Source: an uncultured Caryophanales bacterium (GTDB lineage Bacteria > Bacillota_I > Bacilli_A > Izemoplasmatales > Hujiaoplasmataceae). Taken from it: DNA of 7,643 nucleotides. This document shows, in pieces, positions 1 to 6,352 of the stretch. The DNA is taken from contig CALGNF010000165.1 in assembly GCA_937958685.1 (NCBI GenBank), positions 1 through 7,643 on the forward strand, given 5' to 3'. Position 1 is the stretch's first letter; each line of letters begins with the position of its first letter. A model generated the notes under the pieces. That model made no database searches and had not been told where the DNA came from. It saw only the letters and a program-made list of their open reading frames with translations. Both the position numbers and the translations under genes were made by a program.

Positions 1-41
1 GTATTCGGTGACTGGAGTTCAGACGTGTGCTCTTCCGATCT
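1..41 (+). other. Illumina TruSeq Read 2 adapter (non-biological)
   Basis: Positions 8-41 match the standard 34-nt multiplexing Read 2 adapter and end in GCTCTTCCGATCT. Positions 1-7 are in the place where an i7 index would sit and are probably index remnant. This stretch is library construct, not genome. It contains an ATG at 25 that is in frame with the first gene, so automatic gene callers will add six adapter-encoded residues (MCSSDL) to that protein. Confidence 0.97.
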
Positions 42-42
42 C

Positions 43-2787
43 TACATCACCATGAGCGGCAGCGACATCGTAGGGTTCTTCCTATCCGATGACAGCGGTT
101 CGATCATGGTCACCAACTTCTGGGCGATGGACTATCTCCCTGAATTGGGTGATGTCCTGCTGGTCAGCGGCCGCAGTTACACGACCTCTTGGGGCAGCGT
201 GATCCTGCATCTGGATGAGATGGAAGTGCTTGGCAACGGTGATGGCACTTATGAATACGGCGAACTGGGTGATTTGCTCACCGCCTTCAACGACGACGCG
301 CTGGTTTATCTGAAGCCGTATTATCTTTATGGCGCCATCCAGACGGAGACCCTGCCATCCGGACTGCTGCGCTATTATGTCCAGACATCCGGCGGCGCCG
401 TCTTCTACATCCATTCGCAGAGCACTTTCTTGGACGAGGACGGCGAATTTGTCCCCGCCCTGACGGGATTGGCCGGCCAGGAGGGTCGCCTCACGGTCAT
501 CTATGCCTGGAATGGCAATATCGTCTATGTCGTTCCCGAGACCTTTGTTGCGGCCACCATCGAGCCCTTGATGATCAATATCATCAATCATACCGACTGG
601 CAAGATCTCTTCATCTATTATTATGGTTTCCATGCCAACGGCGACTTCTTCGAGGTCGCACCCTGGCCGGGCGTCCCGCTGAACCTGATCGACCAGGACG
701 CCAATCTCTACGGCTATGCCATCCACCCCGATGCGGTCTCGTTCATCATCAACAACGGCTCCTATGGTGGCGACAACCAGACGCTGGATACTTTCCCCAA
801 CCAGGCCCATGATGCCTACGTGCTCGTCTACGACGAGTTCGGCGACCTGATTCTGGTGCCGATCACGAATGATGCGCAGGCGGCGACCGGCTTCTTCGAC
901 TTCACGACAGCCAGCCTCTCGCATCAGCTTGCTCTTTTGAGCACGCTGGAAGCCTATGTGATGGCCCAGCAGATCGCGATTCCCGTCCATGACGGCAGCT
1001 TGCACATCCTGGTGGGCGACCGCGTGGAGCTGCCTTTGGCTGCGGCGATGGACTATTTCGGCTTCGCCTTCCCCTATGCGACCTTGACCGCCCCCGATCC
1101 CGGCACGACTGACGCGTACACCTTCCGCGAGGGCGTCAGCGGCGGCGTCTTCAGCCTCAACCCCCTGATGGTGAGCTCGCCCACCGACCAGATGAAGCGC
1201 TTCTGGTGGATGGTAAGCGACGGTCTATACAAGTATTACGCCAACTTTGATGAGGACGGCGGCCTGTACGCGATCGAAAACGCCATGGCGCAGACGACCG
1301 CTTATGTCGAGGAGGGCTTTGACGAACTGACCGGCACGCCCATCTCCAGGACCTTCACGATCACGCTCAAGCAGGGACTCCACTTCTACGATCAGTTCGG
1401 CAACATCCTGCCGACCAACCATCCTCTCAACCACATCACAGCTACCGACTTCGTGGCAACCTTCAAAACCATCGCCGATGGCGCCGCTCCCAACGCCGGC
1501 GTGCGCACCAAACTGATCGGCATGTGGATCGTGAACATGTGGGATTACAAAGAAAGCGCGGCGGATTGGAGCGATGTCGGCATCACCGTCGACCCGCTCG
1601 ACGAATACACGCTGACGATCGAACTTGCCAGCCCCATCGGTCTCCACGATTTCATGATGATCCTCGCCGATCCCGCGTTCGCGCCGATCTATATGCCCTA
1701 TTACAACGGCGGCAGTTATGCCAGCTCGGCTGCGACCCTGGCCTACACCGGTCCCTTCCATCTCCAGGACAGCGATCCGGCCGCGCTTGATCTAAAACTC
1801 AATCCAGCGCACCCCGAAGCCTTCCGTTTTTCCCTCACCGGCTATCAATTTCTCTTCGGCACCAACCTCCACCTTGCTGTGGACGCCGGCGATCTCGACG
1901 CCACCACCATCAATCCCATGCTCGCTTACGAGGCGTCCACGTGGAGCGAATTCGGGATGCTGTATACCTTGCCCGGCCGCTCGACGGTCAAACTGATGGT
2001 CAACACCATGGATCAGGCTCGCTATGATTATCATGTGAGTTTCGGCACGCTCGATCCGGAGTGGGAACTCAAGCCGATCCTGCAAAGCAACGCTTTCCGC
2101 CAGGCCCTTTACTTTGGTTTGGACAGAGCCGCTTTGCCTTACGGTTACCAATCGGCGCTTGGTCAGATCTCACCCGCGTTTGTCATCGATCCCGTCACGG
2201 GCTTGCTGTATCGCGATTCGGTCCATGGCGAGGACGTGCTGCTGGATTACAGTCCAACCACAGATGGCTATGACTTGGGACGCGCGCAGCAGTACTACCT
2301 GGAAGCCCTAGGCTGGCTGATCGCCCAAGGCCTGCTTGCGCCCGGCGAAGCCCACGTGATCGAGATCGAACTGGCTGTCTACAACACCGCCGGCCCGATG
2401 GCGATCGGCGCCGTCATCGAGGCCCAGTATGAGGCCGCCTTCAACAATCTCCCCGGGTACGAGCACGTCACCTTCGACCTCGTCGTTGTGCCGCTGCCGT
2501 TCATCGATGTCTTGTACAACAAGGCTTTTGTCGGGTGTTTCGACCTCGCCTGGATAATGATAGCCTATGATGTTTATGATCCCTACAGCGTGATGGGAAG
2601 CTTTGTGGAAACGGATAACCAGATGTTCAGCACCTGGGGCTTCGACCCAAGCGTCATCGACATCATGTTCGAGGACATGTACTGGTCCTATGAGGCCCTC
2701 TATCAGGCGACCAGGATCGGCGGCGTGGTCCTCTATCAAGGCAGTGTCGTCTCCGACTACGTCTATCAATTGCTGGCCCTATCATAA
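43..2787 (+). CDS. Family 5 solute-binding protein with OB-like and starch-binding-like modules (5' partial)
   Basis: This is the C-terminal 914 residues of a large, probably secreted or lipid-anchored protein; the true start and any signal peptide lie before the fragment. Residue 1 is the Tyr encoded at 43. Residues ~1-66 look like an OB-type beta domain (GFFLSDDSGSI, then GDVLLVSGR), and ~84-168 like a second one. Residues ~174-275 resemble a CBM26-type starch-binding module, with an aromatic run (FIYYYGF), WPG at 208-210, NNG at 237-239 and QTLD at 246-249. From ~357 to the end is a family 5 (OppA/DppA-like) substrate-binding domain: SLNPL, FTITLKQGLHF (438-448), TATDFVATFK (466-475), VDPLDEYTLTIEL, and FRQALYFGLDRAAL (685-698). 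Such domains capture peptides or other small solutes outside the cell for an ABC importer. No permease or ATPase gene is visible, and a terminator follows, so it may be the last gene of an operon. The ligand cannot be told from sequence. Confidence 0.88.
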   Translation, partial: YITMSGSDIVGFFLSDDSGSIMVTNFWAMDYLPELGDVLLVSGRSYTTSWGSVILHLDEMEVLGNGDGTYEYGELGDLLTAFNDDALVYLKPYYLYGAIQTETLPSGLLRYYVQTSGGAVFYIHSQSTFLDEDGEFVPALTGLAGQEGRLTVIYAWNGNIVYVVPETFVAATIEPLMINIINHTDWQDLFIYYYGFHANGDFFEVAPWPGVPLNLIDQDANLYGYAIHPDAVSFIINNGSYGGDNQTLDTFPNQAHDAYVLVYDEFGDLILVPITNDAQAATGFFDFTTASLSHQLALLSTLEAYVMAQQIAIPVHDGSLHILVGDRVELPLAAAMDYFGFAFPYATLTAPDPGTTDAYTFREGVSGGVFSLNPLMVSSPTDQMKRFWWMVSDGLYKYYANFDEDGGLYAIENAMAQTTAYVEEGFDELTGTPISRTFTITLKQGLHFYDQFGNILPTNHPLNHITATDFVATFKTIADGAAPNAGVRTKLIGMWIVNMWDYKESAADWSDVGITVDPLDEYTLTIELASPIGLHDFMMILADPAFAPIYMPYYNGGSYASSAATLAYTGPFHLQDSDPAALDLKLNPAHPEAFRFSLTGYQFLFGTNLHLAVDAGDLDATTINPMLAYEASTWSEFGMLYTLPGRSTVKLMVNTMDQARYDYHVSFGTLDPEWELKPILQSNAFRQALYFGLDRAALPYGYQSALGQISPAFVIDPVTGLLYRDSVHGEDVLLDYSPTTDGYDLGRAQQYYLEALGWLIAQGLLAPGEAHVIEIELAVYNTAGPMAIGAVIEAQYEAAFNNLPGYEHVTFDLVVVPLPFIDVLYNKAFVGCFDLAWIMIAYDVYDPYSVMGSFVETDNQMFSTWGFDPSVIDIMFEDMYWSYEALYQATRIGGVVLYQGSVVSDYVYQLLALS

Positions 2788-2807
2788 GCGACTACTAGGA
2801 AGAAACG

Positions 2808-2840
2808 ACCGCCCCATCCGTTTTGGGGGCGGTTTTTCTT
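2808..2840 (+). terminator. Intrinsic terminator after the solute-binding protein gene
   Basis: An 8-bp G+C-rich stem, ACCGCCCC at 2808-2815 paired with GGGGCGGT at 2826-2833, has a 10-nt loop and is followed by a T-rich tract (TTTTTCTT including the last paired T). It lies 20 nt past the stop codon and should end the upstream transcript. Confidence 0.88.
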
Positions 2841-2888
2841 GGAATCGACTGGAAGCATCACCATTAACCCCGAGAAACGGAAAAGACT

Positions 2889-2916
2889 TTGAAAAGCGGT
2901 CCTGGAGTGATAAAAT
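2889..2916 (+). promoter_or_regulatory. Putative sigma-A-type promoter for the TfoX-like operon
   Basis: TTGAAA at 2889-2894 and TAAAAT at 2911-2916 are separated by 16 nt, close to the housekeeping consensus. The site lies after the upstream terminator and about 30 nt before the start codon at 2949, where a promoter for the next three genes would be expected. It was found by eye only. Confidence 0.55.
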
Positions 2917-2948
2917 ATGCTTATGGCGGTTTTGATGGAGGTGTCCCG

Positions 2949-3272
2949 ATGGCGAGCAACCGGGAGTTCATCAACTTTCTCTGCGACCAACTGCGCGGGG
3001 CCGGATGTGTCCGCTTCCGTCCGATGATGGGTGAATATTGCCTTTATGTGGACGAAAAGGTCGTCGGACTCGTCTGCGACAACCAGTTTTTCCTGAAAAT
3101 GACGCCCAGCAACCGGGAGATCCTCAAGGACAATCCCCTAGGCTATCCCTACCCCGGGGCGAAGGCGGCCTACGTGATCGCCGACATCGACGATCGCGAC
3201 TTTCTCGCCCTGGTCACCAGAAACGCCGCCAACGATCTGCAGGTCAAGGCCAAAAGGCATCCGGTAAAATGA
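2949..3272 (+). CDS. TfoX/Sxy family N-terminal domain protein
   Basis: This small protein of 107 residues is essentially one TfoX N-terminal domain. The recognisable core is VRFRPMMGEYCLYVDEKVVG (21-40), followed by LVCDNQFFLKMTPSN and YPYPGAK (67-72), which fits the family pattern RPMFGEY-x-LYxDGKxVxLxCD-xQxFxKxT. The ATG at 2949 was chosen because GGAGG at 2937-2941 sits 7 nt before it; an earlier in-frame start would have no such site. In gamma-proteobacteria, full-length TfoX/Sxy promotes competence gene expression together with CRP, but single-domain proteins like this one are common in many bacteria and their role is unknown. It is probably the first gene of an operon: its TGA overlaps an ATG (ATGA, 3269-3272) that is likely the original start of the next gene. 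The family call is firm; function is not inferred. Confidence 0.87.
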   Translation: MASNREFINFLCDQLRGAGCVRFRPMMGEYCLYVDEKVVGLVCDNQFFLKMTPSNREILKDNPLGYPYPGAKAAYVIADIDDRDFLALVTRNAANDLQVKAKRHPVK

Positions 3273-3303
3273 AAAAGCCCACTGCGAGCGGCTGCTTGCC
3301 AAA

Positions 3304-3777
3304 GTGAAGGACTGTTTGGACCAAGAACGATCACAAGCCTTTCAATCCCTGCAGACAACGGGTAGCGACGGCGAGTATGCCGACCGGCTTTGTCAGAAGC
3401 TTTTGGCGCTTTCCGCCGCAGAGCGGGCACAGGTGCAAAGCGCTGGTCACTGCGGGCGGATCACCCCGCTTGCGGAAGCGCTCCGCGAGGCAGCGTCGCT
3501 GGCCGACTTTTCCCGCCGGCACGACGAACAAAATCCCCAGGTCCAAACCCGGGTGGAGGCGAAAGCGCTCATCGTTGCCTATCCGCGCTGCTATTGCCCG
3601 CTGGTTGCCGGCCACAGACTCGCCCATCCGAAGCTCTGGTGCCAATGCACCGTCGGCTACGTCAAGGAAATCTATGGTTTCATCCTTGGCCGCACGATCG
3701 AGCCGGTTTTGAGAAAAAGCATCAAACAAGGCGATCCCTTATGCGAGATCGCCATCCCCGATCTTTTCCCGACTTGA
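3304..3777 (+). CDS. DUF6144-like cysteine-containing protein, start probably disrupted by a 1-nt deletion
   Basis: As read, the protein has 157 residues from a GTG at 3304, which has no good ribosome binding site. The C-terminal half carries the family-like signature: AYPRCYCPLV with Cys-x-Cys (~95-97), a second Cys-x-Cys in LWCQCTVGYVKEIYGF (~113-115), LGRTIEPVL, and a late Cys in GDPLCEIAI. The paired cysteines suggest metal binding, but this is inference and no function is established. The reading frame stays open upstream of the GTG and encodes EKAHCERLLAK, which continues the helix naturally. Adding one A to the run at 3272-3276 would join this to the ATG at 3269, giving a 169-residue protein that overlaps the stop of the TfoX-like gene by ATGA. 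A one-base deletion or sequencing error is therefore the best explanation. The family name is recalled from pattern and is less sure than the gene itself. Confidence 0.72.
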   Translation: MKDCLDQERSQAFQSLQTTGSDGEYADRLCQKLLALSAAERAQVQSAGHCGRITPLAEALREAASLADFSRRHDEQNPQVQTRVEAKALIVAYPRCYCPLVAGHRLAHPKLWCQCTVGYVKEIYGFILGRTIEPVLRKSIKQGDPLCEIAIPDLFPT

Positions 3778-3803
3778 AGCCCATCCGAAGGCGAGGTCCT
3801 AGT

Positions 3804-5099
3804 TTGAGCAAAGCGCGATTCTTCTACAGCCTTCCCTATCTCCTCCTCGCCAGCGTCGCCACGCTGTGTTTTTGGTATTTCGGGCTGGAGGCTTACGGAA
3901 TCCCGATCTTTCTTGTCTTGATGTTTCTCATCTTCGCCCTGATGCAGGACGTGATGCCGTCGATCCCGCTGTTCATGAACGCCCTGTTCATGGTCTCCAA
4001 GACCGATTGGGCGATCGACGCCATCCCGCTCTACATTTATCTGGTTCCTGTGATCATCATCGCGGGCATCGTGGTCCACGTGCTGCGCTTCCGGACCAAG
4101 TTGTTCAAAGGCGGGATGCTGGTTGGCATCGTGATGATGTTTCTGGCGATGATCCTCTCGTCCTTCAACGCGCCCGTCGTCAATCTCAACTACAGCTTCT
4201 ACGCCGCGATCGGCCTCTCCTACGCCTTCGTCTATTTTTTCTACACCAATTCGCTATCCGGCGACCACCGGGAATACCTGATCCGGATGTTCTTCATCCT
4301 CGGGGTGCTGATCTCGGTGCAGACCCTGATCTACTATCTCCGGGTCGAGGATGTCATCCTCGCCCTCGAAAACAAGACCTTCAACCTTGGTTGGGGCTTG
4401 TCCAATTACGTGGCCACCTACCTGATCATGTTCATCCCGGCGACATTCTACTACGCCAAGAAGACGAAGATGAACACCTTCTTCGTCATCGTCGGTGTCT
4501 TCGAGATCGTGATGCTCATCTTCACGCTCTCCCGCGGCGGGATGATCGCCTTTGCCGGAGTCTTGGTGCTCCTGCTCGTCTATCTTCTCAAATCGAAGGG
4601 CTGGAAATACTCCCTCATCAATCTCGGGCTCGCTGCCCTGATCGGCTATGCGATCGTGATGATCAACCTGGAGATGTTCACGGCGATCTACGAGAGATTG
4701 CGCGAACTGATGCTCTCCGATACCGGCCGGATCGAGATCTGGAAAGACGCGCTCGCCAAGTACCTCGAGCATCCGCTCTTCGGCGGCGGCATCTTCGCCC
4801 GGACCGCCGATGTCAACGACTACCGGATGTACCACAACACCGTGCTCCATGTGATGGCGACCTTCGGCACCGTCGGGCTCATCAGCCTCCTGATCCAGAT
4901 CTGGCAGATGTTCCGCATCGTCCTCAAGACCCTGGACGCCAAAACCGTGATCCTGGCGATTTCGCTTGTGGGCGCCCATGCGCATGGATTGGTCGACAAC
5001 ATCTATTTCATGCCACAGTTCATGATCCTGCTCTTTCTCATCATCGCCACCTGCGAGAACGCCAACAAGCTGCCTTTGTCGGCGCAAGCCGCCGGTTGA
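3804..5099 (+). CDS. O-antigen ligase/Wzy-type polysaccharide membrane protein
   Basis: This polytopic membrane protein of 431 residues has about 10-12 hydrophobic segments, spread from residues ~10-60 through ~385-417. The Wzy_C/O-antigen ligase signature is clear: TLSRGGMIAF (241-250) in the central region, then the soluble loop GRIEIWKDALAKYLEHPLFG (308-327) and YHNTVLHVMATFG (343-355). That loop matches the family pattern R-x-x-W-x-x-A ... HPLFGxG ... HNxxL. Relatives polymerise or transfer lipid-linked glycan repeats at the outer face of the membrane; in a Gram-positive cell this would mean capsule, exopolysaccharide or wall-glycan assembly. The start is TTG at 3804 with GAGGT at 3793-3797, 6 nt upstream. 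An in-frame ATG at 3741 is possible, with a weaker AAGG 9 nt before it, but it would overlap the previous gene by 37 nt. No glycosyltransferase or flippase gene is next to it, so its glycan is unknown. Confidence 0.9.
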   Translation: MSKARFFYSLPYLLLASVATLCFWYFGLEAYGIPIFLVLMFLIFALMQDVMPSIPLFMNALFMVSKTDWAIDAIPLYIYLVPVIIIAGIVVHVLRFRTKLFKGGMLVGIVMMFLAMILSSFNAPVVNLNYSFYAAIGLSYAFVYFFYTNSLSGDHREYLIRMFFILGVLISVQTLIYYLRVEDVILALENKTFNLGWGLSNYVATYLIMFIPATFYYAKKTKMNTFFVIVGVFEIVMLIFTLSRGGMIAFAGVLVLLLVYLLKSKGWKYSLINLGLAALIGYAIVMINLEMFTAIYERLRELMLSDTGRIEIWKDALAKYLEHPLFGGGIFARTADVNDYRMYHNTVLHVMATFGTVGLISLLIQIWQMFRIVLKTLDAKTVILAISLVGAHAHGLVDNIYFMPQFMILLFLIIATCENANKLPLSAQAAG

Positions 5100-5109
5100 C
5101 AAACCACAA

Positions 5110-5141
5110 AAAAAGGACGGGATGCGAAAGCCGTCCTTTTT
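5110..5141. terminator. Bidirectional intrinsic terminator between convergent genes
   Basis: A perfect 11-bp inverted repeat, AAAAAGGACGG (5110-5120) and CCGTCCTTTTT (5131-5141), has a 10-nt loop. The stem has A-runs on one side and T-runs on the other, so it ends in a T tract when read from either strand. It lies in the 47-nt gap between the stop of the Wzy-type gene (5099) and the stop of the convergent minus-strand gene (5147), and should serve both. Confidence 0.93.
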
Positions 5142-5146
5142 GATTT

Positions 5147-6352
5147 CTAGAGATTGGCGCCGCCGGTTATGGGAAGCAAATTGCCGCGTCCGGGAGGATC
5201 GGGATTTCCGGGAACATCATCATTTCCGGGATCGTCATCGCCGCCGGGATCGTCGTTGTTTCCGGGGACATCATCGTCGTCATCGCCGCCGCCGGGTTGG
5301 CCTTGGGCTTTCTGCCGGCGCTCGCGCCTGATTTCACTGGCTGCCTCGGCGATCGAGCTTCTCACGGTATAGCGATAGGAATACGCGGCGGTTTCCTCGT
5401 CATATTCGACATCGATATCGATTTCACCGGTCTCATCCTCGCCGTCCATGACCTGATAACGGACCTGGAAAGCGTTTTGCGCCTTGGTCTTTTCCACCTG
5501 GAGCATGAGCTGCCTTGTTCCCACGGCATAGGCGATGGTCGCCTGGAGGGCGTTTTCCGTGGCGACCAGGCGGAGATCGGTGTTGTTGGTCATGACGCCG
5601 TTTTTGAAAATGTGGTAGGTGAAGCGTTGACGCTCGGTCGTGGAGAGATTTCGGGTCTCGACGTAGTTGTCCTCGTCGATTTGGACGCGGAAGACGCTTC
5701 TTTCGGCGATGTCGCCGATCGTGACGATCTCGCCGGCTACCGGATACTCCCGGTCGACGAAGACAATCTTGCCGACAAGGCTACGGTGGGTCTCACTGTC
5801 GGTGGCGTTGTAATAGAACCTGTAATTGATCGCAGTGGCGGTCATGTCGACGCCGCTGAAATTGATCAGATGCTGATAGAGCGGATCATCGGAGTCCGCC
5901 TGAACGTAGGTGAGATTGTCCTGGTTTCCGAGGATGACCTCGAGCATGTTCATGTAGGCGTTGATCGTCTCGATCTCCGTTTCAATCACCGAAACAGCGG
6001 CGATATCCGTATAGGAGAGGGGTTTGTACGCCAGCGTCGTGAAATCCAAACTTTCCAAAAGCGAGACCGAAGAGAGGGTCTGGAAACCGATGATCTCGGC
6101 TTCGGAGGCGAGCGGCGTATAGTTGGGTGTCTCATTATCATCGATGAGGGACAAACCCCAGATGAGGCCGATTGTGACGAGGATCGCGCTCAGGGAATAC
6201 GCAAGGATGGTCTGTAGCGAGAGATGCGGTCGCTTGATGGGGGCGGTTTCGGGAATGATCTCGATCTGGTTCAGGTCGATCCGTGCCAAAATATCGGGGA
6301 GATCCCGCGCGGCCTGCTCTTTGATTTGGTGGAAGAGGTCCTTATTTTTCAT
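5147..6352 (-). CDS. One-pass membrane protein, probable anti-sigma/sensor partner of the ECF sigma factor
   Basis: The protein has 401 residues with an N-terminal cytosolic part of ~46 residues (including LPDILARID, 18-26), one membrane helix at ~47-70 and a long extracellular part. That part ends in a hexapeptide-type Asp/Pro/Gly tail (353-390) and LLPITGGANL as the last ten residues. The positively charged side before the helix (IKRPH) suggests N-in/C-out topology. The start is well supported: AAGGAGGT at 6368-6361 lies 8 nt before the ATG, and the ATG overlaps the sigma factor stop by ATGA. In many bacteria the gene right after an ECF sigma gene encodes a membrane anti-sigma factor that holds the sigma inactive until an envelope signal arrives, so this role is inferred from position and topology. 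There is no cysteine, so it is not a zinc-binding anti-sigma domain of the HxxxCxxC kind. The extracellular region (71-350) matches no family I recognise. Confidence 0.82.
   Translation of the reverse strand: MKNKDLFHQIKEQAARDLPDILARIDLNQIEIIPETAPIKRPHLSLQTILAYSLSAILVTIGLIWGLSLIDDNETPNYTPLASEAEIIGFQTLSSVSLLESLDFTTLAYKPLSYTDIAAVSVIETEIETINAYMNMLEVILGNQDNLTYVQADSDDPLYQHLINFSGVDMTATAINYRFYYNATDSETHRSLVGKIVFVDREYPVAGEIVTIGDIAERSVFRVQIDEDNYVETRNLSTTERQRFTYHIFKNGVMTNNTDLRLVATENALQATIAYAVGTRQLMLQVEKTKAQNAFQVRYQVMDGEDETGEIDIDVEYDEETAAYSYRYTVRSSIAEAASEIRRERRQKAQGQPGGGDDDDDVPGNNDDPGGDDDPGNDDVPGNPDPPGRGNLLPITGGANL
5187..5276 (-). repeat. 18-bp imperfect tandem repeats encoding a D/P/G-rich hexapeptide tail
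   Basis: Five consecutive 18-bp units begin at 5187, 5205, 5223, 5241 and 5259 and share a TCCGGG or CCGGGA core. Read on the minus strand in the gene's frame, they give hexapeptides such as VPGNND, DPGGDD, DPGNDD and VPGNPD. The unit length is a multiple of three, so gain or loss of a unit would keep the frame. The segment probably forms an unfolded, acidic spacer outside the membrane. Confidence 0.82.

Noticed and set aside
82..1005. Minus-strand frame of 307 codons opposite the solute-binding protein
   Set aside because: The plus strand carries recognisable modules here; the minus-strand translation matches nothing.
3390..3803. Upstream extension of the Wzy-type reading frame
   Set aside because: It runs in another frame through the cysteine-protein gene, and its Arg/Pro-rich translation is typical of a shadow. 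The membrane protein begins at 3804 (or 3741 at most).
4254..5102. Minus-strand frame of 282 codons opposite the Wzy-type gene
   Set aside because: It lies entirely inside a gene with a clear Wzy signature, and its translation is Asp/Glu/His-rich as expected for the complement of a membrane protein.
5187..5276. Repeat cluster as a possible CRISPR array
   Set aside because: The units are directly adjacent 18-mers without unique spacers and lie in frame inside a coding region.
5297..6217. Long plus-strand reading frame of 306 codons opposite the sigma partner gene
   Set aside because: The minus-strand gene has a strong ribosome binding site, a membrane helix, ATGA coupling to the sigma factor and a sensible tail. 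The plus-strand translation is a codon-complement shadow without recognisable features.
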